A stretch of 64,000 nt of DNA, from contig OZ017802.1 in NCBI GenBank assembly GCA_963969395.1, forward strand, positions 126,501 to 190,500, written 5' to 3'. The notes under the pieces were generated by a model that did not search any database, was not told where the DNA came from, and saw only the letters and a list, made by a program, of their open reading frames with translations. The number at the start of each line of letters is the position of its first letter. Position 1 is the first letter of the stretch. Shown here one piece after another: positions 1 through 11,699 of this stretch. The translations under genes were made by a program, and so were the position numbers. This DNA comes from Pseudoscleropodium purum. Taxonomy: Eukaryota; Streptophyta; Bryopsida; Hypnales; Brachytheciaceae.

Positions 1-3000
1 ATGAAAAAAGAGATCACCATTTGAAGGCATATGTGGGCCAGATGTTAACTGGGAAGCAGATTGGAACTCTTTGCAGTCGTTAGCAAAGGAAGTTCTTTTA
101 GACATCATAAGCCTCGTGCGAGCAACAGCTGCACATGTGTAAGCAAGCGCAGTAGCCCGAAGATCTCCCCGTCGTTTATACTGAATGGCACAAAACCTGC
201 CACATACATACATATAGATCGAGGAATCTTCATTGGGGGTCCATAGATATACTTTTCATTACATTTTGTTTGAACGATAGTCAATAGTCCATAGCAAGCT
301 ACTAAATGAGAAAAGACGAAATCGGGAAAGAACATCATCAGGAACATACTCGCAAAGGATAGCAGTGTCCTTGTAGAGGACAGCAGTGTCCATGGACCGA
401 ATCTCCGCTTGGACGGACTCCATTAACGCTGCAGATTGTAAAAACTTCAAAGCTGACTGTAAATACAAGTTGGTACTCTCCGTTTCATCAGCAGGCTGCA
501 CAGGAACAAAACCACTGTCAAAACCCCACAAAAAGGATCAATCCGCTTTACTGTTCAATTCTGAAAGTAGATCGAAAAAAAAGTTAATATCTGGTGATGC
601 AAAAGATCACCACTCAACAAAACATTGCAGGAGAACAAATACCTTTAGCCGATCTGCAGAGTGCTTTAGATCCTTAGCATCCTTGAGGTAATTATTTGCT
701 GTTTGCATGACTTGGGAATGTTGTTCCTTGTCTTTCTTTGCAGGACTGCTCGTTGCTGCCTCTCCAACAGAGGTTTTCGCTAGTCCGATATCCAAATCAT
801 CTCGTTTCAGCGCCTCTCCTCTATCACCACCGCCGCGGGTATTGGAGGACGCGCCTGGTCTCTTAGAGACATCGGAGGGTCCGACTGCGATTCCAACGCC
901 ATCTTTCCGGACACTCGGAACAAGGCTGTCAGTTTCCCGATTGATGTCTTTGATAAGAGGACCAACCCTGGCTCCGTGTCCCTGCGTAGAGGGATCATCT
1001 CTTCTGTAGGCATACTTAACCTCATCTAAAGGCTTTGAGTCCTCCGAAGGCCTTTCACTAGGTTTGTCCAGGCCGCTTTCCCGCATAAGACGGCCTCTGT
1101 CATCTCGTGTTGAATTCCGATCTTTGGCATTGTGATCGCAATTATCAAGCTGATAATTGTCCCGGATGTCAAGCCTTCTAGGGTCACTATCCCGCTCACG
1201 ATTGCCTTTCCGTCGTACCTGTTGGCCATTGACGTCATCCAAGTCCCCTAGGTGATGATTGTGGTTGTGTCCTCGATCGTCGTCATCATAAAAACCATCG
1301 TCACGAGCCTCACCACTGGAGTCTTGCTTCCCAAATCTTGAAGCATTGTGCGGAACTCCAGGTTGACGGTACTCTCCTTCGTCCAAGGAGGATCCACGTG
1401 AAGCAGCGCGAACATGCTTAGGGTCCGCTGATGACTGCATTGCAATGTCAGTGCCCATCCCGGCATAGCCTGGACCCACTCTAGCATTTAACAACTCCAT
1501 GTTATTATTATTATTAATATTATTATTAATAATATTATTGTTACTATTATTTCCATTTGTTGCTCTCAAAGGAGATGATGAGACCGTAGACTCCCGCGGA
1601 GAGCCCACGCCCTTCAATCCCAGGCCAGATGAGCCTGATGACGAGATAGAAACCTTCGATGATGATGAACGATACGTCTCTTCCTTCCCGTATGTCGGTT
1701 TTTCCCTCGGAGGACTGGCTTGATTGGGCCTGTCTTGACAAACATCATCCCGGCGCTTCTTCCATGCTCTTTGTTCTGAATCACTGGCATCCTCTTTTGA
1801 TCTCCACGGTTTCTCTGAACCTTTGGACTTTCTCCCTTGATCCCTGTCTTCTCCGCGTTTCTCTTGTGCCCCTTCATAATCCCCCCTCAGATCTTTCAAC
1901 ACCGCGTTGATGTCTTGTGTCTCTTTATCTTGTAGGCCAGAGTGTGAGACATCTTTTGGCTTCAGCATTGACGTCTCTCTCTTTGATTTCTGTACACTGG
2001 CCCTCTTGTCAGTGTCCACACAATCATCCTCAATTGGCACCTGTGGATCATCCAATTGTAACCTTACCCTTCCACCCTTATTCTTTTTTAGATTTGGAGT
2101 CTCGTCCAGATCCTCAACAACCCCCGCCTTCTTCCTCTTCCATGGACCACCACTTTTTGTTTCCCCTGGTGATACAAGATCTCTCTCCTTATCACCTTGA
2201 ATAGGCTCTAGATCCACTGCCTCCTTGCCCCATTGTGATGCTTCTACAGTACGCTCCTGTTCCTGCAGAGTTTTTTTCTTTGCGCGGGTATCATCACCTG
2301 TTGCAGAACGTGGCGCAAAACTTTCAATGTTTGCAGTTCAGACCCAGGTTGACAAAGCAGCACCTGCCTATCTTAAAGAATAGACTACAATTAAGCCTCG
2401 CTGCATGCTAAACTAGACCTAGAGTTATGAACTACTAGTAATTACTTGAAACAAGAAAAATAAAACAAAGTTTAACCCTGTAAGGACGACATTGAAATGT
2501 AGAGATTCAAACATAGGGAATCAGCTCAAAAACCAACCTTCACTAGGACGTGAACGCTTGACCTTCTCCCTAGCTTTAGGCTTCTGCTTCTCGCTCACTG
2601 TTGTGCCATCACCGGAATTATCCAGACCCATGTCATTGATATTCTTACTTTTCACTGCTCCATCAACCCCTTTGTTGCCCCCTGCAACCTTAACACCGGG
2701 AACTTGTAATTTTCGGGCTACACCTTTCTTAGGTAGAAAATTCTTCTTGGTATCTACTTCGTCTGTCCATTTATCCAACACTGGTTCTGCTACTGGAATT
2801 GGAGCCTGTGGTGCGATAGGGGCTGGAAGAGCTGCAGCAGGATTCTGTAAGCCCAAAAGTTTGTATACAGCCGCTGTTGTTTCGTCCTCCGTAACCTTGC
2901 AGTTGTTCATTCCCGGCCTGTTTACTCAGTCATTATTTGTTAGCATCAGAGGAAAGCAGTTAAAGCACAAAAAGAAAACTGCTGCATGTGACGACCTGAC

Positions 3001-6000
3001 GTGGGTATCAGACGATCCATATACGTGCTACAAAACATCTGTCAAGACACATGAACAAATCTCTACAACCCTCTAAAATGTTCAGATTTAGGCTAAAAAA
3101 AAGATAATAGATAGCTGTGACAAAAAACTAAAGAATAAAAAGTAATGCTCCCTCAGGGACTTACAGCCAATCCATCATTTTGCAGCGCCATTTCTTGGAT
3201 GGAGAAATTGGGTCCATATTGGGCCTCAACAATCGCCATTTCTCGCACTTGTCACAGGCAACCCAGTTCTCCAAAACAAGTTGGGGGACCACAGCGGGCG
3301 TGGCCTCTACAGCATCTTTCTCCTCTTCTTTACTCGCCAAAGGATCGGGTAGGCTCAACCGTCCTTTCTCAAGTTCCTTCATAGACGGTTTCTTATCCTG
3401 AGCATTCTTCGAACTCTTAGGCTCGAGAGAAAAACCTTTCCGACCAGCACCACTAGGTTTCTTGGCGGCACTACCAGGCTTGGAAACATCCCTGCTGGGA
3501 TCTTTAGACTTCAAGTCTCCTACAGCATCCTTCCTTTGATTTTCTCTAAACCCTTCCTTGGGGTTCTCTTTAACTCTTACAGGAGCTGTGAGTTTGCTAT
3601 CTTCTTTCCCTTGCTTTCGGACTTCAGACAGGCTAAATCCCTTTTCATAGCTCTCCTTCTCACCATCAGTCATCCGGACGCCCTCATTATCCTTCAAAGT
3701 TGGGGCCTTTCCAGTAGGTTTTGATCGAGGTAACTCTTTACTTTCTCTAATTCTGGAAGCCTGTGATTTCCCAGGTCCTCTAGCATCTGTGATTTCCTTC
3801 TGACCATTCACAGTTGGGGGTTTATTGATTTCAAGTGGCTTCCGAGAGCTTTTCGACGATGCAGGGTCTCTGACAATGTCGAATTCCTCCTTGCCAATTC
3901 CTTCCATCCCTTTCTCGTCAAGAGATTCTTGCAGCTCCCCTATCACAATATCATTCCTGCTAGATTTTGTTTGCCTCTCTTTGGCAAATGTCTTGTCGGC
4001 ATGAGAGTCCCTTCGAGATTTCCGTCCGCCATTAGAATCAGCTACAAAATCCACAACTTTCCTTGCATCCAGATTGGGTTTGTCGGAATCGAACCCCTTG
4101 CCTTTCCGGAAGTCTGAACCAGGCGCACGAGGAGAATTAACATCAACTTTGCTGCCAGTAGCAATGGATAGATTCACAGGTTTAGGCAGGTAAGAGTTGG
4201 GCTCCTTGGTGTCGAGGAGCTCGAGAGTGCTGTCGGACAATGGTGAGAGTAAGCCTCCTTCCGGAAAGGGCGCGGTCATCATCTGTCCCAAGAGCCATGC
4301 CGAGGAATCCATCAGGTTGCTTCACAGATCATGCATGATGTGTTGTTCTAATGCAGAACCCATCTAAGTGCTGTGAAGGGAACATGACAGACATACCTCG
4401 ATCATGGCCATGGGGCTGGGTTCGGGGGACTCCACATTGGAACGAGAATAATTGTCATCATCGTCGTCGTCCAACGACGGATCATCATCATCGGACAAAT
4501 CGTTCAGGCCAAGTCCATTGTAAAGCGCCTTTCGTTTCGCTTCGTCCGTGTCAGCCGCTTGTTTACCTAACTTAATTTTTAATTTCACCTTATTAGCCGC
4601 GGGTGCACTGACGACGCCATTCTCTTTCGCACTGGCATGCTGGATGGAAGTGCCGGTCGACCGCTTCGCAGACTGCCATCCACGCACCGCCCTGTGTTAA
4701 TAACGTCAGACGGAAAGACATGAACAGATAAATCCCGCGTTCAAGAAGAGGTAGCACAAACAAAAACAAAAACAAATAAAATCTCCGTCACCTCAGATGC
4801 AACTCCTTCACCCACCAGTCGTCCAACCTCTGCAGCAGGCAGTGCAGGATGAGGATCGGCCAGAACAGATGGGACACGAGCCTGGGTCGGCAGAAATGTA
4901 CCATAACCTCCATATTTGGACCCTGAGATCATCCAACCTCGGCTTCAGTGTGTGCACCTTAAGTAAATCGATAACTTTGTAATAGAGGCTCCGACTAAGA
5001 AGAATCACCTTCTTGACAACACCACGTGGTTGTGACCAAATTGCACCCTGGTCACTAGACTAGCCAATCCAGTAAGTTGTGGCAACAGACATCGCCTACA
5101 AAGCAGACATCTTCACAAGGTGCACCTCGCCAATCCCAACATCCAGCAGAACCCCTCAGGATCTCCTTCCAAACGCGGAAAGGGACGAGGGCAGAGAAAA
5201 AGCATTTCTTTCATCAGCAGATTAGAAAGAGCGTACCCAATTTTTCTGTAGAAAGGTTTCCCCCTTGAAACTCCTTCTGGCAGTCACCGAGTAACCTTTC
5301 CAACCGCGAATCCTGCCACCATAACATGTCATTAACCAACGAAGCACAGGCCACATGTATATTAAATCTGCATCGGCCCATGCGAGCACAAAAATAAATT
5401 CTTCCTCCAACAAGAGGACGATGGCACAAAGCCCTAGCAGATTTTACGAGCAATTTTCTACAGGGAGAGGACTCCAAATGTGTACTTCTCTTCCACTTTG
5501 CGAGATGTTGAGAAACCCGCAGGTAGTCTTTCTAATACTGTCAGGAAGGTCCTGCAGTGCCTCTCCACTAGACAAATTTCGCAATCGCAACGACATGCAA
5601 GCCCGATTCATCTGGCCATTCTGAAAACCCTTCCCTGATACGAAAGGACAAACGAACTCTGCGAAAGTGCCACAACATCGTAAAAAGGTTCACTCGTCCC
5701 ACCCGCATTGAAATGTCGGTGGACGAAGACGATTCAGAGAATGAAATCTACGCGTAGTCAACTCCCACAACGAAACTTTCTACTGCACTCCAACCAGACC
5801 TTTGTAGCCCCAGAGCTCAAACATCATCTACCATGATAAATTCCGCGACATGTCAAGGAAGCCATCGCCCTCAACGCCATCAGAGTGAGGGATTTCGATC
5901 GATCCACGAATATCCCCTGCCCTGCCGCGCTGAATCGCGCGGAGTTGAACCAGTCACTGCCTATATCATCGTGTTCAGCACATTCATGGAATCTGTAAAA

Positions 6001-6373
6001 CGCCCTACGAAAGCAGAGTAGGCTAAAGGAGATTTCTTGAGACAATGCCGGAAAACCTAGTCCTCCCATTGACAGCGTTCAGCACTTGCACCGTTCTTCC
6101 TTTTAGCTTTGGATTCAGTCCAATTGGATTCAGCATGGAGGGAGGGGCTAGAGACATCCGCCCCCCTCTCGCAACGCTCGAAACACACAAGCCCTAGGAA
6201 TTCCGCCCTCACAAGCAACAAGGACCCATCGCATGAGGAATCGGAGGAGACGGAATTGCAGCACAATACAATTGGCACAGGGAGGTGGTCATTACGAGGT
6301 ACGAAAAGTCTTTGTCGGGATCGAGGGCCTCCTTCGCCTCTCCCTCCTCGAGCTCGGCATCCTCGTCCTCCAT
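1..6373 (-). CDS. CW-type zinc-finger protein, large plant family (3' end outside window)
   Basis: Nine coding exons can be joined in phase on the minus strand: 6373-6296, 5312-5237, 4922-4792, 4672-4397, 4282-3165, 2917-2538, 2297-643, 495-350 and 196-1 (continuing). Every intron is GT-AG, and the sum is 1352 open codons. The start at 6373 is the first ATG in this frame and has a strong GCCATGG context. The N-terminus has an acidic ELEEGEA stretch, then DPDKDFSYL and a YGGYGTFLP block, both typical of this plant family. A CW zinc finger follows at about residues 526-570 (C530, C533, C554, C566; W536, W552). The middle is long, charged and Lys/Asp/Ser-rich, with an Asn run. The last exons give a conserved alpha-helical segment (LKFLQSAALMES, then ALAYTCAAVARTRLM). 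Known CW domains read histone H3K4 methylation, so a nuclear chromatin or transcription role is inferred. Intron 3's acceptor (4673) was chosen because the stronger-looking site at 4692 breaks the phase. Confidence 0.9.
1499..1556 (-). repeat. ATT/AAT trinucleotide run coding for an Asn tract
   Basis: Inside exon 7 of the CW gene a TTATTATTA-rich run is read on the minus strand as a stretch of mainly Asn codons broken by Ile and Ser. It is an in-frame microsatellite in a disordered, charged region. Length differences between alleles would be tolerated because the unit is three bases. Confidence 0.85.
2899..3268 (-). other. CW zinc-finger coding segment, split by an intron
   Basis: The segment starts at the NWVACDKCEKW motif. 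It crosses the donor after 3165 (phase 2, CT|GTAAGT) and resumes at 2917 with PGMNNC. All four zinc-binding cysteines and both diagnostic tryptophans are present, so the finger should fold. An intron placed between the third and fourth cysteine keeps the reading L-PGMNNC, which is the usual spacing in the family. Confidence 0.88.
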
Positions 6374-6900
6374 GGCCTCCCTCCAACGACCCTCCGCCGC
6401 CTGGCTCACCGCAGCGTCGTCCCTCGACGACGGTAACCACCTAGGGTTTTAAGCGCCAGGGGCCAGGCGTCGGGGGCTGCATGGTCGCCGAGAAGTTAGA
6501 AGGTGTGAGGAGAATGAGGAAGAGAGGGAAGCCGAAGTGGATGTGAAGGTGCAGGACAGAGAAGAAGGGAAGAGGAGTTAGTGACTTCTGATATGATGGG
6601 GGCAGGCAGACAGGAAGACGGAGAGGAGGACGACGACTACGAGAGAGGGGAGTGCGAGGGAAATGCGAAGTGATGTGGAGGAGGAAGAAGCGAAGGGGTT
6701 GCGTCAGGCAGAGGCAGAGGCGGTAGGAGGCCAAGGTGGGCGACGACGGCGACGGCGACGGCGACAACGGGGGCCCAAGGCACGCAGGCAGGCAAGGAAC
6801 GGGCTAACGAACTAGGGAGAGAACGAACCCTGGAGAGGACCAACCGAGAGACTGTTGGTAGTGTTGGACTCTTGAACTCAGGCCAGTCGGGCCGTAGGCC
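6374..6900 (-). promoter_or_regulatory. GC-rich 5' leader and upstream region of the CW gene
   Basis: This stretch is much richer in GC and CpG than anything to its right. An AAACCCTAG telo-box-like motif lies on the minus strand at 6442-6450, 70-80 bases before the start codon. A GACGGC-type hexanucleotide/trinucleotide run sits at about 6740-6766. No clear TATA box was found, so the transcription start cannot be placed. The CpG-rich, TATA-less character fits a broadly expressed gene, which is inference. Confidence 0.5.
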
Positions 6901-7869
6901 CAGCCAACCAGACACGGATAGTGAACGCTCAGTCTTCCAAACAAAATTGGTTTCGCGAAAGGGTGAGTCCTTCACCAAAACTAAACAACATTGGTTTGAG
7001 TGTGAATATGTGTTTCACGTATCTCCATTCCCTTATTTTTTCAATTGTCCTTTTCGATGTCAACAAACAAGTAGCAATTTTTCCTAACCATATGAAATCA
7101 ATCCTCAAAATTCTATGACTAAATTCTATCAAAAAAATCATTGCATAGTTTTTTGAAAAAAAAGAAAGTTAAATTTATTTTTTTCATATCCAACAATGGA
7201 ATCTTGCACTAAATTAACTTGTATGAAAATGTGTAGAAGGAATTCTACTTTCACCTTGCACTAGGAGAAAAGTTGGTTCCATACACTTTGTCCTTACATG
7301 AAGACATATGTTTACTAAAGCCATGATGCACTAGTCAAATTTGTCACTCCTTTCAACTTGTAAGTAGGACTAGTCCACTTGCTATGGCCAAGCAATTAGC
7401 CACTTCTTCATGCACTAAGGTATCAAAAAATAACTTTGGGATACTTTGTTGTTATTTTTGTAATGATGACGCTCATTCCTTGAATGAAATTGAATTCATC
7501 CACTTTCTCATTTTTTAATCTGCCATATTGTAGTGGTGTCATTCAATTTCTTTTAACAATTTTTTTGTTATGCATGTGTGATATCCAAAATTATTTTTTG
7601 CTATTATTTTGGACTAGTTATCTAATTTATGTAAATGCACTTATGAAGTAACACATGGCAAGTCCGAGATTTATGACCACATTTGCATATCCCCTTTTTT
7701 GAGTTGCAAATTTGTTAATTTTTGTAATCCTTTAGATTCATTAGATACTAATATATAATTATTGATTTAAGATGGAATCAATATGACCCATGCACATTGA
7801 AAGCTCCTATTTTGTCATTTGGGACTTATTGTTTTTTTTTCTTTTTTTTCTTATTTTGAGTATAGTATT
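6901..7869. other. AT-rich intergenic tract, no gene seen
   Basis: Composition drops abruptly to AT-rich from about 7.0 kb. Only short random open frames are present, and I see no repeat with a sister copy in the window. Confidence 0.6.
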
Positions 7870-8330
7870 ATATACAAAAAGCCCCCCCAAAAGTGTAAAA
7901 CCAAAAGAGGTATGTCACATACCATTATAGATATTGGGTTCTAAATAGAGTATCTCCCTAAATGAAAACCTATTTCTCCTTGTAAATAGGGTAGAAAATC
8001 ATAAATTGTACAAATTATTATTAGTAAATAGAAATTGCCCAATTACCTAAAACTACCATGCATATGACAAAACTTGCTAGAATTGGTCCAAGAGAACGTG
8101 GAAAGAACTCTAATACTAGCTTGTGGATAGGTTTCAAGTTCTAGTTGATTTTCATTTTTTGTAAAACCCCCAATTGTTAGCCTGCAATTTGAAGAAACTC
8201 TAAACAAATTGATGAGGGTATCTATGGCTGAAAGATAGTATTTAAGAACTAAAAACACACTAGGAACTCAATGGCAAAGTTGCTTTGTCAAGATTCCTGT
8301 CTATACAAAAGATTTTTTTGAACTAATAAT
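7870..8330. repeat. Dispersed repeat D, copy 1
   Basis: This stretch aligns by eye with 18270-18740 in the same orientation. Shared landmarks in order are CACATACCATTATA, a TAGGGTAGAAAA(T/C)CA stretch, AAATTGGTCCAAG followed by GAACTCTA, and a GGGTATCTATGGC-like stretch. The copies are strongly diverged with many small indels, so this is an old repeat of unknown class. Confidence 0.7.
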
Positions 8331-10250
8331 TAAAAGAGGTGGTAGAAATTAATTCTCCCTAGACAATTGTGTAGAGCCAAAAAAAATGGGCTTAAAAGTC
8401 TTTTGAGGAATTCAATGAGAGATTTGACAAAAAAAGTTGAATTTTTTTATACTCAAAAAATGATTTTTTGGACAGTCAACCTCCTTGACCTCTAATAGAA
8501 AATTCCTAGAAATTACCCAAGTTGTGGTAAAATCTCAATAAAAAAATTCATTACTTTTTTTATATTAATGAAACGCTCAAAGTTTCAAGACATTCTAATA
8601 ACCAAAAGATCCAAAATTGGCAAGATTCTTCTAAGACCGGTAAATTTGAAGAACAGGGTGTAGTTGACTAATGCACTAGGAGCGTACAAATTTGGAATGG
8701 GGCCCAAGTTAGGTCTTTTTTTACTCCCTCATACCTACTTGAGAACCCTAGATAATTACTTTTCTCAAAAATTTCAACCTTCAAAAGATGGATTTTTAAT
8801 CCTTTTAGGTGGTAAATTGACATAAGCTTTCGATGGATTTTTAGCGTAAGAAAAAAGGATGAGGGTACTCGCAAATGAATAAATGTCCTTTTGAAGAGAA
8901 TGCTGCAATCCATTTGTGATTTGAAGTTTATCTTCAAAGGTTAAAAATTGATTTAGTATAGAAAATCTAAATTGATAAATTGGGATTAAAATTTCAAATG
9001 ATAAGGTTATCACAAGAAAATGAGAGGAGGTGGGTGCCCTTGGAAGAGTATAAAAGGTCACTTCTTCTCTTCTCAACTCACCCCTTGTAGCCATTTCTTG
9101 GCATGTATATTCCATTTTGGTCTATTAATTTAGATTTTGGCCTTTTTTAAGCCAAATTTCTCAAATGGTTGCTTTTGGAGCATTTCAAGCTTCATTATTA
9201 TTGTTTTTGAAGGCAACCCTTCAAAGAGAGCTTCAAAGGTTGCCTTTAATTGCACTTGTTTTAAGTCTTGTACTAATTTGGATTAGAATTTTGTTGAATT
9301 TTAAGATATTGTACTAATCCTAAAGAAAAATCTTCCTTTGTACTTTGGTGATGTTGCTTAGTAGGAGCTCTAGTGCTTCCTTTTCAATAAATTGTGTGCT
9401 AATCCACTTGTACTAATCTATTCTTGTATCTCTAGTTGTACAAACGTTTTATATTAATATTAGTTGTAGTTTTGTATTTGTACTAATCATTGTTGATCCT
9501 CTATGTGATTCTACTAGACTATCAAGTTGTGCACTAATTTGTGATTGTGTTTTGTAAATTAACACTCATTTGTTGTTTTTAGCCTCCTTGTGTTGTTATT
9601 TAGCCTCCATCTTTTTCTAAACAATGGAACTCTTGTAAAATTTGTTTTGAATATCCTTATGTTTACTAAACATGACAAAGCTTTGAACTAAGATGTTATA
9701 GAATTTAGAAGTTATCCATAACCATGGCAAAGCTTTGACCTCCCCCCTTGTACCATTTTTATATTATTAAGTCGTTCAATAGCCTTGTTAGTGGAAGTTT
9801 GGCTTAGTTGGCCATTTTTTTATGGCTTGGGGGGAAGACCATCGATGTAGTAGAAAGGTACATGAGATAAAAAATAGGGTCAAATTAATTCAATGAAGAT
9901 AAACTTTAGAATGTTTTACATTTATCATAAAGTAGGAAATATATCACTTATACAATTATATATAAAATAGGATTTTTATAAATCTTTCATTTTAGGAAAA
10001 AGTAGAAAAAAATAGGGTGAAGAACTTAAGATTCTCCCAAATGTGTTTACTAGGATCAATAATATAATATACGTACTTTGAAGATGGATGAAGAATTTGG
10101 CTTTTGTATCCAGTTTGAAAATCCACTTTGTGTGCTATAGAGGGAAATAACTTAGTGGATTTATGGAGGGAATTTGTTAGCTAATGCTGCAACGGTTGTG
10201 TGTTGGACTTAACTTAGTGTCTGCTTCATTGGATCCCTGAGCAAGAGTTA
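8331..10250. other. AT-rich tract with a degenerate TTGTACTAAT motif cluster
   Basis: No gene was found. Between about 9265 and 9545 the motif TTGTACTAAT or close variants (TTGTGCACTAAT, GTGTGCTAAT) occurs about six times at irregular spacing. The rest is AT-rich sequence with short open frames only. Confidence 0.45.
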
Positions 10251-11267
10251 AGTGTTACGACATTTGCTGCAAGAGATTTTCAATGTCATGCAGGTTAAAG
10301 AACTGTCGACTTCCTACTTAGGGTTTAGGATTTTGGAGGAGGTAACTTACAGTGAAGCTTCCAAAAAATTTGTCTACCCTAAAAAGGCATTCAAGGTCCA
10401 AGTGGCAGGTGTTCCAGTAACATCTTTTAATTGTTTTAGTTGTTTTTTGATCTTGTGAAGTTTGGGTTGGAATTTGCTCTAGTTTTTGGGATTTGAGGCT
10501 AGGTTTTGCGGTACCAATTTTTAGTAGCACTTTGGCGAAGTTTTGGTAGAGCAAAGATCTTGGTCATCATTCCTTCAAGTACTATGGTAAGCAAAACAAA
10601 GACTGATTATAATTGACATTGACTATGAATCACTACCATGTTGCAATTCATAGAACCATAGAAAACTGTTGCAGACTTTGTACTTCTATATTAGTATTTG
10701 CATTCAAGTTTAGATGTTTAGGAGTCGTTGATTGTTGTTGTGGTTCTTTCTGGGATTTTTTAGGATTCCATTTCCTACAAATTTCATAATGTTGTAATTG
10801 CTACTATGAATGCCTCTTTTAAAAAACTTGTGATTGTTGCTTGACATCAAGTTAGGGTTCCAAGTATGGTGATAAATACAGATTTATGAAGCAAATAGTA
10901 TTTGCGATTTAGGGCTTCCTTCACTACTACTACTTTTCTAGGTATGTTTCATTGTCAACTTTGTATATTGCAAATTTCCTAATAGGTGCTATGTTTGCTT
11001 ATTACGGTTTTAAGGTTCTATTTATTATGGAAATCCTCTTAATGTTGCTTTGCTTTGGCTTAGGATTTAGGGTTTTACCTCAACTGCCTCACAATGCTTA
11101 CTCTTTCTTGTTCAATTTTGAACTACAACTACTATGAATGCTCATGTATTTTCTATTGTGGTTTGGCTTCTAATTCCTCTTCCAAATGCTGTCTCTATTT
11201 ACTGGTAAAGCAACTTGTTGGGTTACCTGTGCTAGATGGTGTTTCAGGTTTAGACTTCAACTTTGTG

Positions 11268-11522
11268 ATGGTGGCGAAGGAAGTAAAAGTGTTCACGCTT
11301 GCTGACGAAGGAGAAACTCCCAAGTGCATTGGAACTATGAAAGGAGAAGATAGAGAATCCCTAGCTAATTTATGGATGAGGCTAGAAGATAAGAAGGTCT
11401 TCAAGTTTAATTTCCAATACTTGGATCCCAATGAGTTGTGTAGAGTGGCTGTAAGCTTAGAAGCATTGAATGACATTGGAGACAACATTTTTATGTTACC
11501 TGCTGCGAAAAAAGAGTGTTGA
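11268..11522 (+). CDS. Unassigned 84-codon open frame, possible exon or gene relic
   Basis: The frame starts at ATG 11268 with MVAKEVKVFTLAD and ends with PAAKKEC and a TGA at 11520. A plausible splice acceptor (TGTTTCAG) lies just upstream near 11247, so it could be a terminal exon. The predicted peptide is well mixed in charge and hydrophobic residues, unlike random AT-rich translation. I do not recognise the family. It lies on the same strand as, and upstream of, the relic at 13.1-17.5 kb, with an LTR-like unit between them, so it may be a separated 5' piece of that element. Confidence 0.35.
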   Translation: MVAKEVKVFTLADEGETPKCIGTMKGEDRESLANLWMRLEDKKVFKFNFQYLDPNELCRVAVSLEALNDIGDNIFMLPAAKKEC

Positions 11523-11699
11523 TTCATTGTCGAAACCTAGAGAAACAAATTTTAGTTATTTCAAATAGAATTTGAAGTAAGAAATCCATTTTCAATATTT
11601 TTTTTTGATTCTATCAATTAAAAACAAAGAAATTATTAGAAGTATGGATTAGCAAATCATAAGGGCTTTTATTTGAGATAAAGTAGTTAAGGAGGACAT

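Noticed and set aside
1659..2204. Plus-strand open frames of 80-100 codons opposite the CW gene
   Set aside because: They are antisense shadows of a low-complexity, GC-rich exon, with no motifs and no codon logic of their own.
3161..4312. Single-exon gene starting at the ATG at 4312
   Set aside because: It is exon 5 of the CW gene. The first ten codons fall inside an intron when phases are respected, and a stop lies just upstream.
6441..6978. Arg/Pro-rich open frames in the CW gene's upstream region
   Set aside because: They are by-products of GC-rich simple sequence. Six frames are open by composition.
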